Source of the DNA: Polytrichum commune
Taxonomy: Eukaryota > Streptophyta > Polytrichopsida > Polytrichales > Polytrichaceae
Length of the DNA: 64,000 bases
Assembly (NCBI GenBank): GCA_950295325.1
Contig: OX485806.1
Coordinates: 42,408,001 to 42,472,000 of the forward strand
Direction of reading: 5' to 3'
Made by a program: the position numbers and the translations under genes. The notes under the pieces are model-generated. The model was not told the DNA's origin. It saw only the letters and a list, made by a program, of their open reading frames with translations, and did no database searches. This document shows, one piece after another, positions 47,100 to 61,100 of this stretch. Numbering within the stretch: position 1 is the stretch's first letter; each line of letters opens with the position of its first letter.

Positions 47100-49200
47100 T
47101 GTTAATCAATCACAAAAATTGTACCACAATCTCATAAGAGTATGAAGGATCAGGTAGTGGTTTCCACGCCACTAAAGGATAATCCAGAGAGAGCTGACTT
47201 TTCAAAACTTTTTACAAAGCTTGAACTCTCTCTTTTCAGAGGCCAAATCCTTCAAAATCTTCCTTATTGCCATACAAGTGTGGGTGGGTGGGAACTTTGA
47301 CAAAACTCTTTCTACCACTAATGCATTTCCTTATTGATTTACACAATATCATTTTTGCATGATGAAGTTGTTTGTCCTCAAGTCTAACACAATATGTTGT
47401 ATAGTATAGACTTGTTGTACCACAACTTATTTTGCTTTGCAAGAGTATATGCCATACTTAGGGTTTCTATCATCTAATTGTATCCTATACCAAACCATTG
47501 TTCTTGACTACCCGATACCTTGCAAGTTTAACCTACTATCCTCATGTTTTTACCCTAGGGTATGTATACCTCATCTGCTCTATATATGGAGTGCTTACAA
47601 AGGAAACATTCCTAGTAACATCAACCACAAGATATGCATAAAATGTCATAATCCCAATACACCATCGTATTGTAAGTGTGAAGGGCCTGCCTCACCTGTG
47701 CCCATGCACCCAACCAACAAACATTTGAGGATTAGTTACGTACACGAGGTAAATAACAGCAGGACCCAGTTGTTATCCATGTCACACACCTTTATGTTTC
47801 ATCAAATGCATAGCAGTTTTTCAAAATGTAACACTCATTGCAAAATGACAAATGGGTGTTCAAACCTGTTCCTTAGCCATGATTGAGTCACCCCAAGTAG
47901 AATACTCCTCTTGGTGATTAGCCCAAGTTTCCTTCACCTTCCTCACGTATCTACCCCTTTGGTGAATACTCCAAGAGTTACCTCCCCTTGCGTTTGTATG
48001 AATGGTAGAAGAGAGGTTCATTTTAGGGTTAAGGGTTTATATTGGAGTTCTTACCTGCGGTAAGTTCTTCTAAACCCTATTTTAACCATGAGTTAAAGAT
48101 GTGAGTTACATAGGTAACTATGGTTACATTACCCTATTCCTCCATAATCTTATTACCTTTTTAGTATGATAAGCATGATCACTTTCCATACATGTATATT
48201 AAGGATATCATGTGCTTATAGTCGTCTTTTTGTAAAGATGACTTTTGCTAAGTGAATATTTTGAAGGTTCATATTTATAAAACTTAAAATCATGGTATTG
48301 AACAATAGAGAGAGAGAGAGAGAGAGCAGTTCTCTACAATTTTTACATTGTCTCAATCTTATTTTTAAGTTTTGACTGAAATATTTGGCTCTTGAGCAGA
48401 TCTCAAATTGAATTAATCATAGTACAGTTTATGGCCGGTGCATATTTGTGAAGTGATTATTTGCATTTAAAAAAAAAGTTGAGGTGTGGTCAGGGGGATT
48501 GTACTGGCCGACCGGTAGCTCTGTTTGAAACTAAAGAATTGATCCCTTGCTTTTTATTGTGAAATTTGGCATTGAAATTTATGAAATAAAGTTAAAGCAT
48601 CTGAAACTGCGACTGGATTAGTTTCTCCCAATGTGTCGAATTAGGGTCTGGCATTGAAAAGTCCTTGAGAGATTGGGAATGATTATTATGTTATGTCGGG
48701 ATTACGACAACTCAATAAGATTGTTCAGAGCGAGAATATTGAATTGTCTGAGGATAAGCCAATGCCTAAGTTTATCTTTTGAGTCAAGGTCTGATAGGAC
48801 GGAATGCAACTTGTGATTTGCTATCAGTTGGAATGATTGTGTGTGGTTAGGCAATTTGTTGATTTACTCGGACATAACTGGAAGAGTAAAGTTTACGCTC
48901 TTACTCCAGAATGTGAGAAGAAAACTTGAGTCCGCAATGGTGGATACATAATTGACTTTACTCTCCTTGAGGGGCCAACGAGACTGATAGAATAGTTATC
49001 TGAGAACCACGAGTGTAAATCATGTATTCAAGTTCAAATTGTTGCAAGGAAAATCACGTCATCAAACCCTTGTTGGGTTGTAGTTGAATTATGTACTTGG
49101 TACTTGCTTACTTTCTATGGAAAATTCTTTTGGTGTCGTTGTAATATGGAGAGAGGAGCTTGCATGGAAAAAAATGTATACTAAAATATAATGTCTTTGG
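47100..49200. other. Non-coding region with (AG)n tract
   Basis: No gene supported. The open frame at 47437-47886 has a C-x2-C...C-x-C cluster but is likely chance. Confidence 0.45.
48307..48326. repeat. (AG)n microsatellite
   Basis: Ten AG units. Confidence 0.85.
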
Positions 49201-49571
49201 AAGGTGAGCCCACAGCAAGCAGACACAGCAGAGAGCACCGCATTGAGAATACGCAGAAATGAGTGCACACAGCCGCGAGCAACACGAGCATCAACAGAAG
49301 CCTACCCTCTACCCTGCGCTACCCCAGCAAGTTCAACAAACGAGGTAGCAGATCCACATTCAAAGTGCGAGCAAGCTCGGAGAAGCTACAACCCAGATCC
49401 AAATTTGGGAACCACCCACAAGGCGAACACCGAATCAACGTGGACAAACACCGAATCACCGCGGCGAGAGAGCCAAGAACTTACTACAGCAAGAGCGCAC
49501 CAAGGAGAGAAGAAGAACCTAAGCACATATCCAAATCTAGAAGCAGACAAAGGCGGAGCATTTAGGCCAAC

Positions 49572-51407
49572 ATGCATTATCAACCTTGGGGTCTCACCCC
49601 TCTTCATAAAATGGGTGCTTATAAGCACCATAATTTTGTGTATCTACACACCTCACAAAGCTCACTCACAAAAGCTTCCTTCACCAATCTCTCCATCAAG
49701 ATGCCACTAACCCCCAATGCGGCCACCCACTATCTACTCATCAAAACACCACACAATAACACCAAAAGAAACTCCACCATACTACCACTCCCTACTACCA
49801 ATCCTCACAAACATAACCCTACACCACCAGCAAGAGCCACCTCCAAGATCGGCACGCACTCCACATACACCAATGCCGCCGCCGCCACCCACACCACACA
49901 CACAATGGTTAGAAACATCACTTGCACCTACCAAACACCTACCAACACCAAAAATCACCCAAATACCCAAAACAAACCAGTTCCAAACTTACCTCCAAGG
50001 AAAGCAAATCGCCGCTCCAAGATCCTCCCCACAAAGCAAGGTCAGCTACTCCCTTGTCCAAAAACCACCAGAACACACATAAGACATAAGCAAAACGCTG
50101 TCACACACACAAGCTCATCACCCACAACCCCAAAAACTGCCCACCCAACAAACAATCCAACCCACACAAAGCATGCAACCCCCCAAACTCAACCAAAATA
50201 CACCTCACTCCCCCATATTAGATCTGACAATGCAACCCACCACCCTAAGTATGCAGAAACCCACAAAACCAACCTCCAAAATCTACTCACACACCCAAAA
50301 ACAACAGTCCGCCATCCATCTCTCTCGCTACACACACACACTCAAATACCCTCCCAACTCACACATTCTCACACTCCTCTCCCTCTCACATTGCACACCT
50401 CTCTCCCTCCCACCTCTCACACATCTCTCCCTTCCACCTCTCACACATCTCTCCACCCCACCTCTCACACCTCTCTTACCACCCTCCCAGACACAATGAC
50501 ACCCAGCAACAACCCAGTAGCCGCGAATCCAGAAGCAGTGCCCCGAATGCGAGGAGGATCGAACATCCAGGCAGTCCTGGCACGCCGACACCCAGGATCA
50601 GGCATCAAGCTCAGTAGTAGCAGGCTCAGGAGTAGCGCCGAAGGCAAAATGGAGGAGAGAACGAGCGGAGGGCAACTCAACACCGGCACAGGTGCGGGAG
50701 CGGGAGGCGCCAGCAAGCTCCACACCGGAATAAGGGCGAGAGCGGGAGAGGGAGGAGCCAGTAAGCTCTACACCGATACAGGTGCGGGGGCGGGAGCGGG
50801 AGGAGCCAGAGAGACCACCAACGAAGCAGCCAACGGCCGGGAAGGAGGCGGCCCCATAATCGAGGTCGGGACCGGACAACAACTCGGGAGCACCAACAGC
50901 AAGCACCGTAGTAACACCAGCACACGAAGTGCAGGCAGAAGGAGGGCACTTATTCAAGATTATAGTGATGATGAGGAAGAGATCGCCATACCACCTAGCC
51001 AACCAACATTTTTTAAGGAGAAAACCACACCTTACCATGATGCCGACATCGACATGCAACTCGACAATGTCACACCCGAGCATGGGGGAAGCTCCCTCCA
51101 CATTTCAACCTCAAACGATGAGTACTTGGCTGCCCCCCGCCAAGCCGCCATGTCGCTCGACCAAATGGACATCATCAACCTTGATGAAGCAACACCTCCC
51201 AACAACCCGCACAAAAACCCTAGGCTAGAGTTCGTGAAAGACACACAAAGCGCCAAACGTAGGAGGAGTGAAGTATTTGGTCATGCACTCAACTCCGACG
51301 CAAGCAAACTTTCAAACACGCGCACCAAAGAGGCAATTCCAAGCATTGACATTGTGTCACACATGTGGTTAGGCTTCTCAATACACGAGGCCATCACAAA
51401 GGGGTAA
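49572..51407 (+). CDS. Unidentified low-complexity protein, strongly strand-skewed gene
   Basis: An open frame of up to 611 codons. The first 300 (to ~50490) are Thr/Pro/His/Ser-rich, set by a plus strand almost without G, and may be leader or intron. From an ATG at 50497 (MTPSNNPVAANPEAVPRMRG) it reads as a plausible protein: three ~22-residue repeats (GTGAGAGGASKL-type, 50681-50812), a basic stretch (STRSAGRRRALIQDY), then acidic SDDEEE and a disordered tail. The stop near 51405 is followed in another frame by a further protein-like run (KEIIHETRTHEEFERLGTPT, to ~51660), so an intron or a shift lies there (AAAGGG|GTAAGG is a good donor). No known domain. It converges on the methyltransferase gene. 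Confidence 0.4.
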   Translation: MHYQPWGLTPLHKMGAYKHHNFVYLHTSQSSLTKASFTNLSIKMPLTPNAATHYLLIKTPHNNTKRNSTILPLPTTNPHKHNPTPPARATSKIGTHSTYTNAAAATHTTHTMVRNITCTYQTPTNTKNHPNTQNKPVPNLPPRKANRRSKILPTKQGQLLPCPKTTRTHIRHKQNAVTHTSSSPTTPKTAHPTNNPTHTKHATPQTQPKYTSLPHIRSDNATHHPKYAETHKTNLQNLLTHPKTTVRHPSLSLHTHTQIPSQLTHSHTPLPLTLHTSLPPTSHTSLPSTSHTSLHPTSHTSLTTLPDTMTPSNNPVAANPEAVPRMRGGSNIQAVLARRHPGSGIKLSSSRLRSSAEGKMEERTSGGQLNTGTGAGAGGASKLHTGIRARAGEGGASKLYTDTGAGAGAGGARETTNEAANGREGGGPIIEVGTGQQLGSTNSKHRSNTSTRSAGRRRALIQDYSDDEEEIAIPPSQPTFFKEKTTPYHDADIDMQLDNVTPEHGGSSLHISTSNDEYLAAPRQAAMSLDQMDIINLDEATPPNNPHKNPRLEFVKDTQSAKRRRSEVFGHALNSDASKLSNTRTKEAIPSIDIVSHMWLGFSIHEAITKG

Positions 51408-51669
51408 GGAAATCATCCATGAAACTCGTACCCATGAGGAATTTGAGAGACTAGGGACCCCCACAAATGAAGTCATAGAGTTCAAAACCATTAGACGTGC
51501 ATTTCCGAGAGTACCACAAATATGTTATCCAAATGAGAGGCCGGATGCGGTACCCAGCAACCACCTCCACTTCACGCAAATTCCAAGGCAAGAAAAAATG
51601 GACCCCACCACCGGACTTTCCGAGGGCTTCCACATCACCATCCGTTTCGAGGGAAACTCAAGTATGTGA

Positions 51670-52198
51670 GCATAGCTCGGAGAGCGGAGAGCAGAGAGCG
51701 GAGATTTTTAAATTTGTTGGAATATTTTAGGGGAAATCGTGCCTATTTCCGTGGAATTTAGTGATAGTTTGTCTTCAATTTGTCGAAAAAGCCACCCCAT
51801 TCCCGTGTAAATAATAACCGAACCTTGTTCGGTGAACCAACCGAACCTATAGGCGTGGAAGATAGTGTTTGTTATCAAACATCTTATAGTCTAGGTTTCG
51901 AATACGTTTATATTAAATTAGGGCTTACGTCATCAATTGAACATATGAGTTAAGCCTTAACACAAACATTCAAACCATTCAAAGTCACTCACAACCTTAG
52001 CATCTCTCAAGTACAACTAAAGTAGACAACCTTCAAAGTATACTCAACCCGTCCACCCAACCTATCTAGAGAATTGAAATCAAACACCAACCAACTTCAA
52101 TAAGAGATTGAATGAGGTTTGCAATAGCCACATAAAAATTGAAGAAATAAACTTATAAAGTAAAATCAATACAAACAAAATGGAGGTCCGAGGCGTAG
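51670..52198. other. Spacer between two convergent genes
   Basis: No feature that I can support; likely 3' ends of both neighbours. Confidence 0.45.
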
Positions 52199-55100
52199 TC
52201 AAGAACTAGGACTACCATGTCTATCACTATCCTCACCCTCCTCGGCCTCTATGTCTAGAAAATCCTCTATTAGTTTGTTGAAAGGTCGGATGCGACTAGG
52301 AGGTGGAGACGGAGCTTCCGCTAAAAGATTGGCAAGACTAACAGCATAGGTTGGGAGCTCGAACGTCTTGGAAGGACTCGAACTCATACATGCGTTCTCC
52401 CTTGGCGCTCTGAACCAATAAGCAATAAGATTAGAAACAACATGACACACAAAGATGGGAAAATGACAAGAACGTAAATATGAGAAAACATAGAAATAAA
52501 ACTTACGCACAAAGAAAACCGAATGCGCGTTTGGTCATCTTCTTAGGAGGATCAAACATAGAGGTGGACGGTGTGGCATTTGAGCGAGAAGTCGCGAAGG
52601 TTGGTTTTCACGCATGGGGAGTAGTATCGCATTAAAAATCACTGGGTCACTCTCAAGGGCCACAATATGCCGCTCAATGGAACGACACGCTGTAATCGAA
52701 CCACCTACACCACATTGCCAGTCCATAATAACATCATTATTATCGGTGAGAGTAGCAAAAAGGATAGAAAAAAAAACTTGATGCTTTTCGCGAGCACCTC
52801 TCCAGGGTATCCCATCACTGCGCATTGTCTGGCTCTTCTCATCGGTGAAAGCATTCAACCATCCATCTCGCTGGAGGTAGTAACCATACTCCTGGGTGGC
52901 CTCCAGTCGCACTTTCAAAACGGAGTTAGCACGAACAAGAACCTTGATATTGAATTTGCGAGTCTGAAAAAATGACAACGATTTCATAAGAATCGGAATA
53001 AGTAAAATGAAAAACAAAACAAAAATGGACTAGGAGATGGATAGTTGCTTACCACTCCAGAGGGGTCCACCGGAGATTGGAGGTCCAAATCAACCATTCC
53101 GAACCAATCTTCGGCGACGTAGAAGTCGTAAGTGTGTGCCCAATCGAAAACCATCCTAGAAACACTTGCACTTGCACAATGGATAAGGATAAGGACGCCA
53201 TGATCATAGAGGTTAGATTTTGCAAATGCAAAAAAAACACTCATAGTAAGAATCATGGAGCTTGTTCCATTCAGGAACATCCGTGGAGATGTTGGGCACC
53301 GGCAAATTTTCGGGAATGTCCGCGAAGAGTAAATCGAGGCCCTTGTGAAATGTAGAGGAGGTGTTCACACGGGAGCAACCTTCCCCGGCCTGCAATGAAA
53401 AATTCATAAGAAAAAATAAAGAAGGAAAAACAAAAGCAAACCAAACGGAAAGGAGTCTGATGAATGCCAAAAGAAAACATACAAACCTTGGCAATGAACT
53501 CTTGAATGCGCGTATATGCCGGGAGGGGACCTCCTGCAAGGTCGGAATCGAGCATGAGTTGTACCATGTCCACATTTTTTATGAGGGCAAGCGTGGTAGG
53601 GGAATCCGAAGAGGTGGCACTCGTATCCAATAGGGCGGCCTTCCTCTTGCGAGGCAAGGAGAGTAGAGAAGTGCCACTGTGTGAAGGAGTAGCAATAGTT
53701 TGTGGACGAGATACGGAGGGGGTGATAGAGGGGGCAACTGATGGAGCAACTGATGGAGCAACGGAGGGAGTGCTAGGTGGACTCTGTGAAAGGGTGGGTG
53801 GTTGAACAAGGGTCTTTGAGGTAGACCGAGTTGATTGAGTGCCAGTATTCCTAGCTTTTCCCTTTCCCTTTGGTGCCTTGGGCGGTGGAGGAGGAAGCTC
53901 AACAATGTCGGGCTCCTCAAAGGGGACAAAGGTCACCTCGGGAGCACTACTCACAAGGCTGGAAAAAAGAGGCTTCTCTACCTCAGGCACAAATCCTCCA
54001 GAACAATCCAAGTACCATCCCCCAGCCTGCAAGTGAGAGTCCGAAAACTTGGAAACTTGCACGGGCGTATACACACAAAGATCGGAGTTGACATTGACCC
54101 AATCTACAAGGAAGGTTGGCAAGCACGAAGAAGGCAAAGCATTCTTCACAACGAGCTCACGGTGGATGAACCTGTAAAATGAAGAACATCATAAACAAAA
54201 ACGGTGGCGGGATAGAAATGAAACAAAAACTATATGAACTAAAAGAAAACTCAAAATATTACCGATAAGCGACGCGTTTGATTGCTATGGGGCCTTCCTT
54301 AAAATCCATGAGATCAAGGCCTTTGATAAATTTCAAATCTCCCTTGTCGTCAAAATAATCAGAAATGCCTTGTCCCAAAGATTCAGCCTCCAATGCTCAA
54401 CATAATTGGCCGGTTGATAAATATCCTCCGCGGAATTCCAATCGATTTCAACGGAACACTCATTTTCAAATGAAGTTATCTCATCCTCAACCCCCTTCTC
54501 CAACTATGACAACAAAGAAAATAGTAAGGGGATGGTACTTGATAACATACTCCACTCTAACTTGAACCATATATCAAAAACAAAATTCAATTTTGACAAC
54601 ATAGACCTCTAACATGGCCCCTTAAGACATTAGAAATCGGAACTTAGCTTATTAACTAGAAATCTGAAACCTTAACCTCGCCACTTATTAGGCTGAAAAT
54701 CTGAATTTAGCTTATCAACTACAAATCTGAAACCTCAAACATGGCCACTTATTAGGCTCATAATCTGAACCTTGCTTATCAACTACAAATCTGAAACCAC
54801 TAACATGGCCACTTATTAGGCTCATAATCTGAACCTTGCTTATCAACTACAAATCTGAAACCGCAAACATGGCCACTTATTTCCCTCTTAATCTGAACCT
54901 AGCTTATCAAGTACAAATCTGAAACCTTTAACTTGGCCACTTATTAGGCTCATAATCTGAACCTTGCTTATCAACTAAAAATCTGAAACCTCTAACTTGG
55001 TCAATTCTTAGGCTCATAATCTGAACCTAGCTTATTAACTACTAATCTGAAACCACTAACATGGCCACTTATTAGGCTCATAATCAAAACCTTGCTTATC

Positions 55101-58100
55101 AAATACAAAGCTGAAACCTTACACATGGCCCACTAAAACCCCACTATCCCCACCCTCTCGGAATCGAGAGGGTCCCCCCCCGGTCCAAATATTTAGTGGA
55201 CCTCAAAACTAGACTGAAAATCTGGAATTAGATTACATACTAGAAATCTGAACCCTCTAACATGGCCACATATTAGGCTAATAATCTGAACCTAGCTCAT
55301 TAACTACAAATCTAATACCTTAACATGGCCCACTAAAACCCCACTTACCCCACCCTCTCGGAAACGATAAGCCCCCCCCTGTCCAAATATTTTTTTGACC
55401 TCAAAATTAGACTGAAAATCTGGAATTAGCTTACATACTAGAAATCTGAACCCTCTAACATGGCCACTTATTTCCCTCATAATCTGAACCTTGCTTATCA
55501 ACTACAAATCTGAAACCTCTAACATGGCCACTTATTAGGCTCATCATCTGAACCTAGCTTATTAGCTACTAATCTGAAACCACTAACATGGCCACTTATT
55601 AGGCTCATAATCAAAACCTTGCTTATCAAATACAAAGCTGAAACCTTACACATGGCCCACTAAAACCCCACTTACCCCACCCTCTCGGAATCGAGAAGGT
55701 CCCCTCCCCCTGTCCAAATATTTAGTGGACCTCAAAACTAGACTGAAAATCTGGAATTAGCTTACACACTAGAAATCTGAACCCTCTAACATGGCCACAT
55801 ATTAGGCTCAAAATCTGAACCTAGCTCATTAACTACTAATCTGAAACCACTAATTTGGCCACTTATTAGGCTCATAATCCGAACCTTGCTTATCAACTAC
55901 AAATCTGAAACCACAAACATGGCCACTTATTTCCGTCATAATCTGAACCTAGCTTATCAACTACAAATCTGAAACCTCTAACTTGGCCACTTATTAGGCT
56001 CATAATCTGAACCTTGCTTATCAACTACAAATCTGAAACCTCAAACTGGCCACTTATGAGACTCATAATCTGAACCTTGCTTATCAACTAGAAGTTTGAA
56101 ACCTCAAACATGGCCACTTATACGACTCATAATCATAACTTAGCTTATATTCTAGAAAATTAAAACCTTAACCTGGCCACTTATTAGGTTGAAAATATGA
56201 ACTTAGCTTATTAACTAGAAATCTGATACATCAACCTGGCCACTTATTCGACTCATCATCTAAATTTAGCTTATCTAATTCAAATCCAAAACCTCAACAT
56301 GGCCCACTAATACCCCACTATCCCCTTGAAATCCGAAACCTTGGCATGACCCACTCGAATCCCACATGTAGAATGGAAAGGAAGAAACGGAGTCAAAATA
56401 CTGAGGATGCACCTGAGCCCAGAAAGAAGCTTTGTTGAGCCAGTTGTCGAGGACTTTCTCCCTAAGAGGGAGATCGGAGGGAAATCTATTATTATCCTTG
56501 ACCTCAGGAGGAGAGTTCCACCAACGTAGCCACTTGGCCTTGAAGTGGGAATCTACATGTGCGGTGGCCACCTTTTGAAGTTTCTCAATTGTCATATCTG
56601 TGACCAGGAAAGTGGAGAAATGACGGTCAATCTGCCACATAGAAGAAAGATAAGTAAAATAAAGATAAAACAAGCACGGCAAAATTCATAGGAGGATGAA
56701 AAACTAAACCAAAAAACAAAGATAGGAGAGACACCTCGTTGAAGAAATCATCACCGTTGTCCTTGTGGGCAACGGAAATGAACTTCTCAAAGTTCCAAGA
56801 ACGAATGGTTTTGATCAACCTATCTTGGGCTTTTGTCATAGCATTCCAAATATCGGCAGCAGTTCTCTGAGCCTCCGGAGTAGCCTCACGATATAACCTT
56901 GCCGCGGTATCAGCTGCGTTGGATATCTCCCTCTGAAACAAACAAAAATAAGGATAAGAAGCGCACATAGACGTGGGAGAAGGATGGGAGTGGAAAATGT
57001 ACACAAAATTTACCTTGTATAAGAACTTGACGAAGACATCTAATGTCAAGGGATACCAAGTAGGACTCTTCTCCATCTTGGACTCACACATCTTGTAGTC
57101 CGAAACGGAAGGGAGGTCTTTGAACTCCTCTAGCCTCATCTTTCCAAACGTGCGAATGCGAAGTAACTTGGCGGGGAGGTTGTCCTTAACATGGTCATGC
57201 TCCGTGGACCTAGACAAATAAAATGTTAGAGGAAAAAATGCGAACAAACAAAAGAAAGGATCAACAACATTAAATGTTGAACTCACCAGTTGATGTCATT
57301 CATAGCATTAAGGAAGAGAGCGGTGCAATTTCTTGCATCCACCACAATACAATCAGCCCATATATGCCAATTTTTGTCCAACGGGTGATGATTGTTGATG
57401 TGCCTCCACCAAGCTGTCAATCGATGGTTCCCTTCCCACACGAAGAACATTTTGCCAACAAAGTAAGCAAGGTCGGAGTCTCTTTGGAGTATGGCATCAA
57501 ACTCTGCATTGGCCTCCTGCCCTATTGGACTCCAGGAGGACTTGATGTCATCGGAAAGATCAAGAGGCTCATCGAGGTTGTTGTATGCTGAGACGTACAT
57601 AGCTCGGTCACCATCACGATACCCCATCACAAACTCATTCTCCAAACGAGAAACATCAACGTCGTTGATTGGCCAAACAAGAGGAAGAGTCTGCAACCGA
57701 CACAATGGAATTGAGAAACGAGACTTCCCTAGAGGCTTGAATCGAACCCGCTGAATCACGGTGTTGGAGTCTTGTTTTTGCGATCTACGAATCGTTAACT
57801 CTGCTTCAGCTGGATTCAACTCAGCAAGAGGTTTTATGCAGTCGGGTACAGCCGGAACATCAATCTACAACATAAGAGAAGCAAAGCATAAGAAAAAAAC
57901 TCTAAACCCAGAATGTGAATGAAGCATTGATACAATACAAGAACACCAGTATCATATGTATGAATCAAACGCCTCTTCTTGTGAGATGTCATCCAAAGCC
58001 GCATGGCTAGCCTCAGGAGGCGACAATATAACAACCCCATCCGCCATGTATTGCACCCGTGCTACAGGAAGAGCCAAAGACTCCGATGCCTGCATGCACA

Positions 58101-61100
58101 AAATACACCTTAAGACACTAGAAAACACAACAAAGCATAGTCTTTGCAAAATTAGAAACCCTCCAACCTGCCCCTGTAATCGTACATGACCCACCTTGTC
58201 GATTCCAAGAAAAATCCCCTTATTCACTATATCTCCAAATCAAAATCCACTATTGACAAGAAAGAACTCAACTTGGGCCCCTCACACCCACCCTTTGGTT
58301 TCCGAGAGGGTCTAAACCTTGGACTCATAATCTGATCTTAACGTATATACTAGAAATCTGAACCCTCTAACATGGCCACATATTACGCTCAAAATCTGGA
58401 CCTAGCTCATTAACAACAAATCTGAAACCACTAACATGGCCACTTATTAGGCTCATAATCAAAACCTTGCTTATCAAATACAAAGCTGAAACCCTACACA
58501 TGGCCCACTAAGACCCCACTATCCCCACCCTCTCAGAATCGAGAGGGTCCCCCCCCCTTGGCCAAATATTTAATGGACCTCAAAAGTAGACTGAAAATCT
58601 GGAATTAGCTTACATACTAGAAATCTGAACCCTCTAACATGGCCACATATTAGGCTCAAAATCTGAACCTAGCTCATTAACTACAAATCTGATACCTTAA
58701 CATGGCCCACTAAAACCCCACTTACCCCACCCTCTCGGAAACGAGAGCCCCCCCCCTTGTCCAAATATTTAGTGGACCTCAAAACTAGACTGAAAATCTG
58801 ATCTTAACGTATATACTAGAAATCTGAACCCTCTAACATGGCCACATATTAGGCTCAAAATCTGAACCTAGCTCATTAACTACAAATCTGAAACCACTAA
58901 CATGGCCACTTATTAGGCTCATAATCAAAACCTTGCTTATCAAATACAAAGCTGAAACCTTATACATGGCCCACTAAAACCCCACTATCCCCACCCTCTC
59001 GGAATCGAGAGGGTCCCCCCCCCTGTCCAAATATTTAGTGGACCTCAAAACTAGACTGAAAATCTAGAATAAACTTACATACTAGAAATCTAAACCCTCA
59101 AAGTGGCCATATATTAGGCTAATAATCTGAACCTAGCTCATTAACTACAAATCTGATACCTTAACATGGCCCACTAAAACACCACTTACCCCACCCTCTC
59201 GGAAACGAGAGGCCTTTCCCCCTTGTCCAAATATTTAGTCAACCTCAAAATTAGACTGAAAATATGGAATTAGCTTACATATTAGAAATTTGAACCCTCT
59301 AACATGGCCACATATTAGGCTAATAATCTGAACCTAGCTCATTAACTACAAATCAGATACCTTAACATGGCCCACTAAAACCCCACTTACCCAACCCTCT
59401 CGGAAACGAGAGGCCCCCCCCTGTCCAAATATTTTTTTGACCTCAAAATTAGACTGAAAATTTGGAATTAGCTTACATACTAGAAATCTGAACCCTCTAA
59501 CATGGCCACATATTAGGCTCAAAATCTGAACCTAGCTTATCAACTACAAATCTGAAACCTCTCACTTGGCCACTTATTAGGCTCATAATCTGAACCTAGC
59601 TCATTAACTACAAATCTGAAACCACTAACATGGCCACTTATTAGGCTCATAATCAAAACCTTGCTTATCAAATACAAAGCTGAAACCTTACACATGGCCC
59701 GCTAAAACCCCACTTACCCCACCCTCTCGGAATCGAGAGGGTCCCCCCCCTGTCCAAATATTTATTGGACCTCAAAATTAGATTGAAAATATGGAATTAG
59801 CTTACATACTAGAAATCTGAACCCTCTAACATGGCCACATATTAGGCTCAAAATCTGAACCTAGTTCATTAAATACAAATCTGATACCTTAACATGGCGC
59901 ACTAAAACCCCACTTGCCCCACCCTCTCGGAAACGAGAGGCCCCCCCCACCTTGTCCAAATATTTAGTGGACCTCAAAACTAGATTGAAAATCTGGAATT
60001 AGCTTACACACTAGAAATCTGAACCCTCTAACATGGCCACATATTAGGCTCAAAATCTGAACCTAGCTCATTAACTACAAATATGAAACCACTAACATGG
60101 CCACTTATTAGGCTCATAATCAAAACCTTGCTTATCAAATACAGAGCTGAAACCTTACACATGGCCCACTAAGACTCCACTATCCCCACTCTCTCGGAAT
60201 CGAGAGGGTCCCCCCCCCTGTCCAAATATTTATTGGACCTCAAAACTAGACTGAAAATTTGGAATTAGATTACATACTAGAAATCTGAACCCTCTAACAT
60301 GGCCACAGATTAGGCTCAAAATCTGAACCTAGCTTATCAACTACAAATCTGAAACCTCTCACTTGGCCACTTATTAGGCTCATAATTTGAACCTAACTCA
60401 TTAACTACAAATCTGAAACCACTAACATGGCCACTTATTAGGCTCATAATCAAAACCTTGCTTATCAAATACAAAACTGAAACCTTACACATGGCCCACT
60501 AAAACCCCACTATCCCCGCCCTCTCGGAATCGAGAGGGTCCCCCCCCTGTCCAAATATTTATTGGACCTCAAAACTAGACTGAAAATCTGGAATTAGCTT
60601 ACACACTAGAAATTTGAACCCTCTAACTTGGCCACAGATTAGGCTCGAAATCTGAACCTAGCTTATCAAATACAAATCTGAAACCTCTCACTTGGCCACT
60701 TATTAGGCTCATAATCTGAACCTTGCTTATCAACTACAAATCTGAAACCTCTAACATGGCCATTTATTAGGCTCATAATCTGAACCTTGCTTATCAACTA
60801 CAAATCTGAAACCGCAAACATGGCCACTTATTTAAACAAAATGCAGGCTTAAACATCAAACCTGTCTATGCCGAACTTCTCCGAACTATGGGATTGTGGA
60901 TGCTCCTTCCACATTCGACACTACACCGCAAGGTTGTCGGCAAGGGTTTCCTCCTCTCTTCTCTCTCCGAACGACAAACTAGGTTAGCCACAATGGTTCC
61001 TTGGTGTCGGCTAGGGTGGACTACCTCCATCTATTATCCATACTAGAAATTTGAACCCTCTAACATGGCCACATATTAGGCTCAAAATTTGAACCTAGCT

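Noticed and set aside
47437..47886. Zinc-knuckle protein suggested by a C-x2-C...C-x-C cluster
   Set aside because: The spacing matches no zinc knuckle and the remaining sequence has no support.
51497..51730. Separate small plus-strand gene
   Set aside because: A neighbouring frame over the same stretch continues the upstream protein-like sequence, so this one is a shadow.
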